Shown one piece after another: positions 1 through 9,277 of a stretch of 64,000 nt of DNA. Location: assembly GCA_013399305.1 (NCBI GenBank), contig VXAI01000021.1:3651700-3715699 (forward strand). Direction: 5' to 3'. The notes beneath the pieces were generated by a model. The model worked only from the letters and a program-made list of their open reading frames with translations. It was not told where the DNA came from and did no database searches. Positions within the stretch are counted from its first letter, which is position 1. Each line of letters opens with the position of its first letter. Made by a program: the position numbers and the translations under genes. Source of the DNA: Rostratula benghalensis (taxonomy: Eukaryota > Chordata > Aves > Charadriiformes > Rostratulidae).

Positions 1-127
1 CCCCCACCCAGGAGAAGTTTACAAAGAATGTGACTGAAAGCGTTAAGCGGCAGACGCCGACGTTAAACTCCAGCTTGATTTGAGTATAACGATCTGAGAC
101 ACAGCCCTGAGCCGCCGCCCTCATTAA

Positions 128-154
128 GACAGACAGACAGACAGACAGACAGAC
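128..154. repeat. (GACA)n microsatellite
   Basis: A perfect GACA tetranucleotide repeat of nearly seven units lies about 60 bp to the left of a strong minus-strand splice-donor match. Such tracts are length-polymorphic in many birds. Confidence 0.95.
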
Positions 155-213
155 GCACGCCCCTGGGACCTGAGTTACCCGGAGAGAATAAACACAATAT
201 AGAGTCATCTTAC

Positions 214-443
214 CTCCGAGCCGAGAGAGCAACGTTAGAGGTAGGAGAGGGGAAAGTGTGGCTCTCCTCCATCCTACCTCGGCCAGTCTGGCGCAGGGCT
301 CCGGCAGCGCTGCGGCCGCCTGCCCAGCTGGGATCCGCTCCCCAGCGTGCTCCCCCCGCCCCCCGGCAGGCAGTCCCCAAACTCAGCCCAGCACAAATCC
401 AGAAGTCAGGGGCAGCGTTCCGAGTCAATCCGTGCCGGTGCAA
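214..443 (-). other. candidate minus-strand exon ending in a strong donor
   Basis: Read on the minus strand, the sequence GAG|GTAAGATG places a near-consensus 5' splice site with its last exonic base at 214 and intron starting at 213. The proposed exon lies in a CpG-rich patch, as first exons often do. Its right-hand boundary (transcription start or acceptor) is not determined; 443 is only where a 77-codon open frame begins. That frame ends in a stop inside the donor itself and has R/G/A-rich composition, so I do not regard it as a protein. If real, the transcript would leave the window on its left side, and the gene body would lie outside it. Confidence 0.3.
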
Positions 444-480
444 ATCCCCCGTGGCTTCTCTCCGCCAGAGCGTGGAACAA
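240..480. promoter_or_regulatory. CpG-rich patch, candidate bidirectional promoter
   Basis: The patch is rich in CpG and GC (for example GCGCTGCGGCCGCC near 307). It sits between a plus-strand donor at 534 and a minus-strand donor at 213 that face away from each other. That geometry fits a CpG-island promoter firing both ways. No TATA box was seen. CpG content was judged by eye, not computed. Confidence 0.3.
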
Positions 481-533
481 AATTGCCGGTTACCCTGAGT
501 TTTTGTCAGGCTTTATTGGCAATCTAGGAGCAG
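440..533 (+). other. candidate plus-strand first exon ending in a donor
   Basis: GAGCAG|GTAAGG gives a very good match to the vertebrate 5' splice site, last exonic base 533. The left boundary is not visible; 440 is only a guess just inside the CpG-rich patch. The next good acceptor downstream is at 1144, giving a possible 611-bp intron. There is no recognisable reading frame, so this would be a noncoding or 5'UTR exon. Confidence 0.25.
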
Positions 534-1144
534 GTAAGGCGGCTGCTGGCTGCCAGCGATTCCCGTTGCACTTGCAGAGAGCAGCAGAAGCCGGTGGAAG
601 TGGGAGTGTGGTCTGCTCTTCATTAGGGAGGGGGGAACGGACCCTGGAGGTGATGCGGTGAACCACTTCTACTTCCTTGCATTGTGTTTGTTACAGATCA
701 CGGGCTCCTTCCTTTTACAACATTCCCTTCAAGCATTCTCAAACCCAACCGGAATAAGTTCCGATCCTCCCCTTTAGTTTACATTGGGGTTGTCAAAGGA
801 TTAAATAAATGAAACTTTATTTGACCGTGGAGTTTACAGACCCTGGGATCCCTGCGCGCTCTGGCCTTATTCTAATTCTATAGCGGTAATTACCCTTCGT
901 TTCTTTAAGTGCAATAGATTTATTGCCTTAGAGACTATGCACAGTTTGATTGAATTATTCATTTTTTTTTCTTTGGTGTAGACTGCATCTGGGGACTGAT
1001 GTGACGTGTAGACTTTTTTTTTCAGGAACAAAGGGAATGTGGAAATGAAAGAGAGAGGGAGAGAGAGGCTGGCAGATGTGATGAGATGCGGTGAAGGTGT
1101 ATCCAGCTTGGCACTCCCACTCCTCTCTTCTCCTCTCATTGCAG

Positions 1145-1205
1145 CCCTGGGTGACTCTCAGGCTAACACAAACAGCTTTTCTTCCGCAGCCTGCCCTCTG
1201 TCACT
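1145..1205 (+). other. candidate 61-nt noncoding exon
   Basis: A long uninterrupted pyrimidine-rich tract (about 1116-1140) ends in GCAG at 1141-1144, and ACT|GTAAGT follows at 1203-1211. Both sites are strong and properly spaced, which is uncommon by chance. A second, nested acceptor (TTCTTCCGCAG, ending 1189) would give a 16-nt version. Nothing in the 61 nt resembles a known protein, so it would be a 5'UTR or lncRNA exon. It pairs naturally with the donor at 534. Confidence 0.35.
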
Positions 1206-1382
1206 GTAAGTACAACAGCCTTCTCTTATCAGCATGCAAATTCCAGCCACTCACTACCTTAGCCTGGTGTTTGCACTTTAGATTTACAGAGGGGACCTTT
1301 AAAATGAACTTTCCGAGACAGGAAGGGGTTTTCATGTCAAACTTGCTTTTATTTTCTTTGTAAAAGTTTATGTGGTTTTTCC

Positions 1383-1428
1383 ATTTCTCCCCCTCCTTCC
1401 CCCCCCCTCCCCCTTTTTTTTTTTTTTT
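1383..1428 (+). repeat. C-rich then T-rich pyrimidine tract
   Basis: About 46 nt contain only C and T, with runs of nine C and at least fifteen T. It is low complexity, and the exact length of the homopolymers is likely unreliable. Confidence 0.9.
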
Positions 1429-2029
1429 GGACCGGGGGGGTGGTGGAGTGGGGAGATTGCTGCGGTTTTTTGCCTCACTATCAAGATGATGCACAGTTTG
1501 AAATGAAATTAAAATCTGCTTGATCCTCTTTCCGCCAGGACAATACATAGTGTTGGCAGATGACGCTGTAAGGAATTCAGTTTTTCTTTTCAGTCAGATC
1601 TTTAGTTTGGGGCGTTATAAAACGCAAACGTCCTCTAAATTTTGAGGAGATCGCCAGAGGTTCCTGTTCTAGGGGAACTCCTATCAGCTGATGGTTTGCT
1701 TATGAAGAAACGTGCAGTAATATGCTTCTGTCTAGTCTAACAAAACTTTCTCCCAATCGGATGATCAGGCTTTAACTTCTTTCCTTTTAGCTTTCTCTCA
1801 GATGCTGTTGATTATTTTGCAAAAGTTTCTCTGAACATCTTTAACAAGCCTATAAAAAGTCTTCATTGTCGGAGAGGTTCAGCAGCAGAGGGAATTTATA
1901 AATATGTCTGTTAATTGTCCGGCATTGATTGGGGAGAGAGAGGAGTTTAGAATTGGGTGAATTACTTTTAAGGTGGAATTTCTTGCCCTTTGAATCAAAA
2001 CTTCTGAGGCTCTTCCACCAACTCTGCAG

Positions 2030-2170
2030 GATTTGTAGTTTTGTTCATCATGTTAAAGATGCGGTATGTCAAACAACACACAGACAGGTTGCTTCGCTTG
2101 TTGAATATTGCTTTATTTTAACGTGTTTATTGAGAGAGACGGAGCAAAACGTAATGACAGCTGTGAACAG
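2030..2170 (+). other. candidate 141-nt exon
   Basis: The acceptor CCAACTCTGCAG ends at 2029 after a short pyrimidine stretch (CTCTTCCACCAACTC), and a textbook donor AACAG|GTAAGT starts at 2171. The length is a multiple of three, and one frame is open across it (within a larger open frame from 1929 that begins with a non-significant ATG). The translated residues, which include His/Cys-rich stretches, match no family I know. I treat it as a possible noncoding or 5'UTR exon, or a chance pairing. Confidence 0.28.
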
Positions 2171-3874
2171 GTAAGTGCCCCGACGTGAACTGAGCCACTC
2201 CGATCCCTTCCCTCTGCAAGGACCCACAGCAGTTCAGCATCCCTCCTCAACATCTGCCTGCGCTGCCAGCTCTGGCTGGTTTTAGCCTTAATGAAGCAAA
2301 AGCGAGGGAAGTAATTTAAAACGCGGTCTCTAAATGTATGGCAATGCTAAAAGTAAAAGCGTTTTCTTGTTTCTCGGCACGTGTACACGTATCTACACGG
2401 CGGGTGTTCGCTTATGCAAACAAAGAGGGAACCACAGTTATTCCTGTGCAGCGCACATCCACGCACATTTGCATACAATGCCCAAGGAGTCCTCTTTTTC
2501 TACCGCGGAGAAGTTGTAACTCTCTGGCACTGTGTTGCATCTGTAACTTAATTGATCACACAGGGGAAGCAACAAGCTAGAGAGTATTACTTGCGCTCCG
2601 CCTGGGAATGTGGATGCGTCTCCGCGGTGTCCTGCCCCAGCCGAGTGTCATTCTCCGCAAAGGATTTTCGGGAGTGCAGCGAGATGCCCCCCGATTTGGA
2701 GCTAGGTGGGCTGTTAGTTTATCTGATGCCTTGCTTATCTCTTGTCCCATTACCGCCTCGTACTTAATAAGGAGGACGCTACATTTGAGAAGTGGGGGGT
2801 TGTGGTGGGGTTTTTTCCCCCCCCCTGTTTGTTTCTTGAAAGAAAAAAAAAAAAAATAACCAACCAAACCCCAACTTCCAGTAGCAAATTGATGGGGTTC
2901 CAAACTCGGGCGGAATAGTTCACCCTTGTATTCGGATTACATCTTGTTTCTTTTAGCGCGCCAAAGCTACTAGTTATGCAAAAAGTCAAGTTGTTTCCTT
3001 TACTTGCAGCAGGTTTAAATGTGTTACAAGGAAAGTGTTAGTCACCAATCATGAGAATTCTTATAATTTAAGATTAAAAAGGACATAGCAATATCTGGAA
3101 AGACAGCTCTTTCCCGTTGTTCCATCCATAGCCCAGATGACTGCAGCAAGGTGAACACTTTTAATTAGCTGAACGCAGGTGAATACAAACTCAGTATTTA
3201 CAATATTACAATTTACCACCTCTCTCCGAATTTCAGTTCTTTGGTATCTTTTATTAAAATTGAAAGAATGCTTGGAAATTAGCTGCTATGTCCGCAGTCA
3301 TCTAATAAAAGTGATAAAGCTTTACTACATAATTTTAAAGTTCTGTTTCAAGGTGTTTGCTGCTTGCCGAATAGGGCTTCATTGCTCCTTTTATCGTAGT
3401 GGAATTGCCAAAAATATTGTACAAAATAGGTTCACTGTTCCAAGAGGAATTAAAACTTCAAACTCCTTTCTATGGACTCGACTCGAGAGGGACGATAGTA
3501 CCTCGGATAGCAAGGTATAGGATGCCATGTGCACAACGCTAGTAGCGTGTTGAGTTATACAGCTTGCTAACAAAATGAAATAGAGCCAGATCAGATCAGT
3601 CCTGTGCCATCACGTTAATGCTCAATTTTCATCACGTCCTTATGAAGCAAGGTTCATTCGCAGTGGGACTAAATATGCTTCTGGATCTAACCTATTCCAC
3701 AGATTGCTACTTGAGAGAGGAGGAAAGAGAAATCAGGCTTTCTCCTCGTCTTTTTGGCCTCTATAAGTTATGAAGCTATTTTAAAATTAAAAAGTTTCTC
3801 TGTTACTAACTGTTCCAGGCGCCTTCTGGAAAATGGGGAGAAAGTGCCAAAAATACAGAGATGAATCAACAACT

Positions 3875-3890
3875 TCTCTCTCTCTCTCTC
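3875..3890 (+). repeat. (TC)n microsatellite
   Basis: A short perfect TC dinucleotide run of eight units. Confidence 0.9.
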
Positions 3891-4167
3891 ATTTTGTGGG
3901 CTTGAGGTTGCTTTCCGCACTCCCATCTTAACAACAGTTTAGCCTAGGTGTGAATAATATCAAAAGAGGGAGACGTTAGCTTTGCAGCGCTGTTTGCCCA
4001 CCTGATCTGCGGGCCCCTGACAGTTTGAAAGACTCTTTTATGTTTACCTTTGGCATGCAAAAATACAGAAGAGAGACTTTCTTGGGTTTGCAGTACTCTG
4101 TGCCACTCGTTGATTTTTCTCCTCAGTTCCTTAGAGTTTTCCCTTCTTTCTCCCAGATTTCCCCCCC

Positions 4168-4168
4168 N
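4168..4168. other. single ambiguous base in a C homopolymer
   Basis: An N interrupts a run of Cs (seven before, five after). The length and content of this tract are unresolved in the assembly. Confidence 1.
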
Positions 4169-4529
4169 CCCCCTTCTCCCATTAGCACTTCCAAGGGAGC
4201 GTGAGTTCCTAAATTGGTATTCAAGCTGATAGTCAAGTCCCTATCTGTTGCTTTTTGGTAGGCAGAGAGAGATATATTTATATATTGTCGCTGCTAAAAT
4301 CTCTCGTCTTCGCCACGAGAATCCCAACTTCAGCTCGAGTCCGTCCTAAATCAGTTTTTCTTCTCCGCTCATACCTGTCTCTCCTTTTTAACTGTGCTCA
4401 CGTTTTATCTTTCTGCTGAACGCATCACTAAACAGTTTGTGGACTCTGAGTGCCTTCTCCTTCCTCCTCTCCCCTGGGTCCCTGTAGCTGAACTCCCATC
4501 TCTAGTGTAATTCATACTTTACGTTTCAT

Positions 4530-4950
4530 CTGGTTTTTACCCCGACCGGGCTGTGGGATCGGGCTCCTCAGAGCCCCATTTATCAACTCTCAGTAAGCGC
4601 TTGCTGAGTGCTTTCCCTCTCGTCCCGGCTTCTCCACCAGTCCTTCCCATGTCCTGCAGATCGTCTCTCTCCCTCTTTCCCCCCGCCCCCCTTCTTTTTT
4701 TTTTTTTTTTTACCCTTTTCATTTGCGAGCAGGAACCCGGTAGGACTTTTTTGGCGTGTGCCTCCCCACGCGTTCCCTGGGAAGCGCCGTGCCGAGCGGG
4801 GGAGGGCCGGCGTGTAACACACCGCTCCCCCCGCGCAGCCCCGGCCCCGTGAACCGGCTCTCTCGGGACACCCCCCCCGCTCCCCCTCCTCCTTTTCCGG
4901 CCCTCGCCCGCCCTCGCCTCCCCGCCCTCGCACCCCCTCCCCGGTAACTT
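4530..4950. promoter_or_regulatory. CpG-rich patch with internal poly-C/T tract
   Basis: GC- and CpG-rich sequence brackets a poly-T tract at 4691-4711. Open frames on both strands here consist of P/S/R/G-rich low-complexity sequence and are not believable proteins. It may be a CpG-island fragment with promoter or enhancer activity. No splice-site pair was convincing inside it. Confidence 0.35.
4686..4711 (+). repeat. C/T homopolymer tract
   Basis: A run of C followed by about 18 T. Confidence 0.9.
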
Positions 4951-5144
4951 TCTAGTACCTTTCCTCACCACTCCGGGCAATCAGTGGTCATTAGAGGAGA
5001 GAGGTTTAAGGTTTCATTTGTCTAATGGCAATGTGAGTGGTGATAGCTTCTCGGGGATGCGGCTGGCAGCCTGGGGTGATTTCACTTTCTGTTTTGTGCT
5101 CACTTTCTCCGCAGTTGTTGCTTTCCCCGCTCGCTCGCTCTCAG

Positions 5145-5148
5145 TCTC

Positions 5149-5179
<31 letters not shown>

Positions 5180-5185
5180 CTCTCT
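5145..5185 (+). repeat. (TC)n imperfect microsatellite
   Basis: 41 nt of TC repeats with a short CTTTCC interruption, adjoining a (TCGC)n-like stretch on the left. A pyrimidine-rich acceptor-like sequence ends in CAG at 5114 just upstream. Confidence 0.95.
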
Positions 5186-5379
5186 GTGTTGTCTCATCTT
5201 GCCTGTGCTGTCTGGGCGGGGGAGCCCTGCCTCCTTTTGCCTTCCTCAGATCAATGCCCTGGCCACTCACTTTCTGATGTTGCACGACGGGAAATGCTTT
5301 GAATACTTACGACATGGCCGCTCACATTGATTGCCAAGATTGACAGCAGTAACCATCGCCTTCACTTGTTTCAGGAGGG

Positions 5380-5397
5380 AAAAAAAAAAAAAAAAAA
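5380..5397 (+). repeat. poly-A tract
   Basis: 18 consecutive A with no transposon body upstream, so it is a simple homopolymer rather than a retroposon tail. Confidence 0.95.
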
Positions 5398-5561
5398 GAA
5401 CCTGATTGTAACCAAATCTCCAGGCAACCCATCCGCAAACTTCTAACGATCGGGATCCTGCACATCCATGGCCCGGAGAAACACCAGCAGACTCTAGTTA
5501 ATTTATTTTATTTTACTGAATTACCACCTATTTATTCCTCTTTCTCTCTCCCCTTTCACCA

Positions 5562-5614
5562 CCTTCCCCCCCTCCCTCTCTCTCTCTCTCTCTCTTTTTT
5601 TTTTTTTTTTTTTT
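5562..5614 (+). repeat. 53-nt pure pyrimidine tract
   Basis: C-rich, then (TC)n, then about 20 T, with no purine. Such polypurine-polypyrimidine tracts can adopt triplex structures and are prone to assembly errors. Confidence 0.95.
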
Positions 5615-5639
5615 AATGAAAATTACCGAAGCGCGTTGC

Positions 5640-5654
5640 AAAAAAAAAAAAAAA
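5640..5654 (+). repeat. poly-A tract
   Basis: 15 consecutive A, 25 bp beyond the preceding pyrimidine tract. Confidence 0.95.
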
Positions 5655-5771
5655 GGAGGCTCTCCCAGTGCTTTGTGCCACACTGGATCCCGAGGAGGTA
5701 ACCAGGAAAAAAAAAAAGCCCTATTGTGTTGTATACCTGTTGTTTGCTGTGGTGTGTAGTGCTGCGTGGCT

Positions 5772-5790
5772 TGGTGGTGGTGGTGGTGGT
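5772..5790 (+). repeat. (TGG)n microsatellite
   Basis: Six perfect TGG units. Confidence 0.95.
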
Positions 5791-5826
5791 TTAATGGGTT
5801 TTCGCTGGATTTATGTCGCTTTGCAG

Positions 5827-5901
5827 GAGAGAATCCGGTTCCCCCTGCGCTGTCTTTAATGGGTTGTTAGTTGCAATTGAGTGAAGCAGCAGCGTCCGGA
5901 G
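5827..5901 (+). other. weak candidate 75-nt exon
   Basis: ATGTCGCTTTGCAG ends at 5826, and CCGGAG|GTAGAT has its last exonic base at 5901. The acceptor has only a short pyrimidine tract and the donor is mediocre (GTAGAT). The span is CpG-containing and unique. No protein is recognised. Confidence 0.15.
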
Positions 5902-6015
5902 GTAGATCTGTTGTTTAGCTTTTAACATTGCTGTATTCACCCCTTCCCCCCGCCTCCCCCTGCACGATTATTTACTTTTATACCACGAGGGTGTTGTGTT
6001 GTGGGTTGGTTGGGA

Positions 6016-6032
6016 TTTTTTTCTTTTCTTTC

Positions 6033-6075
<43 letters not shown>
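6016..6075 (+). repeat. T-rich (TTTTC)n pyrimidine tract
   Basis: 60 nt containing only T and C, with a 27-nt terminal T run. The opposite-strand K/R-rich open frame is an artefact of this tract. Confidence 0.95.
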
Positions 6076-6079
<4 letters not shown>

Positions 6080-6307
6080 GGAAAAGTAGTTACAGTCTCG
6101 TCCCCGTGCGAGTTTCCGGGGCTGTTTGAATCCTGAGGTTTCCAAGATGTTAAGAGACCCCAGTACCTTGAAATCACAACACTTTCTCATCCTTCCCGTG
6201 TAGAGTTTATTTTAAAATATAGTGACAGATCAGCGTTGTATTTTAAGATCACCCACGGCAGGCGAACACATGGTGCTGGGAAGATATTGTACGTAAGGAA
6301 CTAACAC

Positions 6308-6340
6308 GAGAGGGAGAAAGAGAGAGAGAGAGAGGGGAAA
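6308..6340 (+). repeat. (GA)n purine tract
   Basis: An imperfect GA run with GGG and AAA interruptions. It is one of the few purine tracts on the plus strand in this domain. Confidence 0.9.
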
Positions 6341-6593
6341 AATAAAATCCGAAATAAATCTTTGAGAGCACAGCGTTGCTGTCATTACTCTGAAGTGCTC
6401 GCGTGGGTTTCTGCTCACGGATAATCCCCAAAGACACGGGATGGAGAAAGGCGAAGGCAGTTTAGTGGTGCTTTTAAATTCTCCGTTAAGTTTGAGGTGG
6501 GTAACTGCTTTGAAGTTCGCCACAAATGAGTGCCATCCACGGAGCCTGGAATAATACAAAGCTACTGGAGTGGAGGCGGTAATGCCGCTTTTG

Positions 6594-6609
6594 GCCACAC
6601 GGGGGCACT
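6594..6609 (+). promoter_or_regulatory. CTCF-like motif
   Basis: CCACACGGGGGCACT resembles the CTCF core (CCASYAGRKGGCRS) with about two departures. It lies in a conserved-looking, CpG-containing stretch. A match of this quality occurs by chance, so the call is tentative. Confidence 0.25.
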
Positions 6610-7025
6610 GTCCCGAGGAGTTGCCGTGCTGTGGCGGCGCTTTATCTCTCCAGGCAGAGGGTTTGGATAAAGTTATAGTGAAAACTTTAAAATTGATATC
6701 GCACCCTAATTCGTGATACACAAGGAGGGGGCAAGAAAGCAGTCCATCATCAGGGAGCTCTGTTTACACCCGAGGAAGGGGAGATGTGTGCCGCTTTGTG
6801 GCAACAGTCGACTTGGGATTTCTTGCTGCCTTAGCTCTTTGCCGGAGGTCATGCAAATCGACCTTAAAAGAATGCATAAGCCATAAATTAAAATAAACCC
6901 TTAGCCAGAGGCTGATCCATAAGTAGACAATACCTAACCTGGACAAAACGGCTTCCTTTGCGAGCTGAAAAAAAGACTAGTGCCTAAACTAAATGCAAAG
7001 TAAGTTTTCAGGAAGTATTTCATTT

Positions 7026-7047
7026 ACTATTATTATTACTATTATTC
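7026..7047 (+). repeat. (TTA)n imperfect microsatellite
   Basis: ATT/ACT trinucleotide repeats. Confidence 0.85.
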
Positions 7048-7356
7048 TTTTAAAATAAAATAGTGGCAGTTGCAAAAGCTAGCCTAGCTGTTTACAGACA
7101 GTGCTGCAGGATACGAGTAAGGCAAGGTGTGTCTGGCGGAGAGCTTGCTCTTTTCCTGGCTTTGACTACCTTCGACGCTGTTTGTTTTTTGATTGGGGAT
7201 AAGAAGCCTCTTTAACCGTATAAGCAATTTAATGTTTTATCTCGGATAATGCTGGAGAGTTTATGAACAAATCTGGGTTGCCTGCAAATGTCACATGCGC
7301 GCACACAAGCTGTGTCTGTATATAATAGTCTTGGGGCTTGTTTTTTTTTCCCGCAG

Positions 7357-7580
7357 TTTTTGACAATTGTTCCATTCATGATCCTGAAAGGAATCATCAG
7401 TGGGAGCTAATGAGTGTGCCTCCGCGGCTTGCCCTGCTCCGGGGAGGAGCGGGCACCGGTGCTGCCGCCGAGCCCGCTCGTGTAATGCATGCACGCGTGT
7501 ACCGGCGGCGGGCTCGCCCCTGCGTGAGCGCGGCTGTGTGTAGATACGTGAGAGAGAACATATAGGCGTGATGTGAGCAG
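7357..7580 (+). other. weak candidate exon through a CpG-rich patch
   Basis: A T-rich acceptor (TTTTTTTTTCCCGCAG, ending 7356) precedes a CpG-dense stretch (about 7420-7530), and GAGCAG|GTACTT follows at 7578-7586. An alternative donor CTGC|GTGAGC lies near 7524. The acceptor is good and the donors moderate. No protein is recognised. It could instead simply be a small CpG island. Confidence 0.2.
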
Positions 7581-7827
7581 GTACTTCCACGCGTGCATTA
7601 ATAATTGAGTTGCCAGAGAGTCGCTCCTCTGCCGGGAGAGCTTCCCAGCTGCCTTCCCGAGTTGTGTGGAGCAGCACTGAGCAGTTAACCCGCTTTGCAG
7701 CAGGGGCTGTGTGCGTTACAGAGCAGGGCCTTGAGGTCAATCAGAGGCACTGATCATATCGATTTGATTGCCGTCTTTGCTTTCTGCGGACCGTTTCACC
7801 CTGGTGGTCGGTGTTTTGTTTCTTTTT

Positions 7828-7876
7828 GCCTTTCTTTCTTTTTTTCTTTCTTTTTTTTTTTTTTTTTTTTTTTTTT
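7828..7876 (+). repeat. T-rich (CTTT)n pyrimidine tract
   Basis: 49 nt of T with sparse C, ending in a run of about 26 T. Confidence 0.95.
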
Positions 7877-9144
7877 AAGGACGGGAAAGAGTGAAAGTGG
7901 CAACGTGAAAAGACAATTAGTGTTGTGTCTGAGTGGCGGGGGGGCTGTAGGGAAAGTCAGCGTGGGGGGAGCCTGGGGACGACAGATTACTTCTGTCCTA
8001 GGGGTGTTTCCCAAAAACACAGACGGTGAAACTTTCTGTGATAAAGTAATATATCTTCGCCTGCTGTTTGTAGATAAGGTATATGTTTATTAAGCTAATT
8101 TAAATAGCCTTCGGCACACGAGCGGCACTCTGTTCCTACTGTATCCTTTTATCCTCATTTTAGCATTTTTGGTATTTCTAGCTTCAATGCTGATCGTGAG
8201 GGCACACGAACAGTTTGATCCAGTCCCCAAACAGGGTTTCAGGTCCAAAAATTAACGAATTTCCCTTTCTGTATTCGTGTAATGGAGTAATTTTGAAACC
8301 TGTTTTGAGACTTCGACTTGACTTGACTTGTTTTATTGACGTGCTTGTGCCCACTCATTTAATTAAGCCATTATACCATAAAGTAAATAATGAGAATGAA
8401 TGTGAGATATGTGCTAGTAGTCTGCCATTATATACAAATATTTCCCTGGAAAAGATGCTTAAAAAAACTTTTTTTTTTTTTTTTTCCAGCATACTATGAT
8501 TCTTTGGCAAGATCTTATTGCAGGTTTTTGTTTTGAGCCACGATATTTCGTGTGTTTCTGTGCTCACAACATTATATGCACACTGCGCTCGGAATATAAA
8601 CAGCAAGCCTACCTAGCAGCTCATTCTAGTAAAACTAAGAAATAATCTATTTATAGTGAGTACATTTAAAAGAAAATAATGAGGTCATTTGGAGTATGCT
8701 GCAGTTTGAAGTAGCTCGACACCTGGCAGAAACTACATACGCGTTTTCTTCAGACTCCGCACTATCCATAACTTTTCCTTATAATACATTCTTGTGTTAA
8801 GTGAGAAAGGCTGTTTGTAAAACAATCCCCTGGCTGGTTCCAGTGTTGGGTGAAGCTGATCCTGTAATGGCATTTTGTTTTGAACAGTTGCTGTAGTTGA
8901 AGTTCCCTCATAAGGTAAGGTGGCACTGGGTCTGAAAGGAGGTCCAAATGCCACATTTATAATTAGACTGCCAATTCAGCACATTGTATCTATTGCTATA
9001 CAGGGATATACTGCTGTGTCTGGTCTCTCAATAGACTGTATTCAGAATTAGCCAATTCAACTGCTTAAACTTTGGAGTCAAATTTAGAATAGGCAATGAG
9101 AGAAGGAAAGAAAGAAAACAATAATGCTTTCTTTTTTTCCTCAG

Positions 9145-9277
9145 CTAGCTATTAAAAGCCAAAGAATATACGGAAACCGAACCAGGCACTGCACTTGGAA
9201 TCAATGCACCAAGCGCAGCCCGGCCAGCCGCGCCTGCAAAACCATTCCCAAGCGCGCTTCTCCGGGGGGAGGGGAAG
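9145..9277 (+). other. candidate 133-nt exon leading into the CpG island
   Basis: The acceptor CTTTTTTTCCTCAG ends at 9144 and has an excellent pyrimidine tract. The donor GGGAAG|GTGAGC starts at 9278 and is strong. The span begins AT-rich and becomes CpG-rich at its 3' half, where the large CpG island starts. One frame opens with an ATG near 9204 and runs 25 codons to a TGA that overlaps the donor. The residues (Q/P/R/G-rich) match nothing I recognise. It is more likely a 5'UTR exon than coding, although a short N-terminus spliced onward cannot be excluded. Confidence 0.35.

Noticed and set aside
4537..4980. 147-codon minus-strand open frame and overlapping frames
   Set aside because: R/G/E/K-rich low complexity produced by GC-rich sequence and a T/C homopolymer. 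No domain, and open frames overlap on both strands.
5380..5654. Poly-A runs as possible retroposon tails
   Set aside because: No SINE or processed-pseudogene body precedes them and no target-site duplications are visible.
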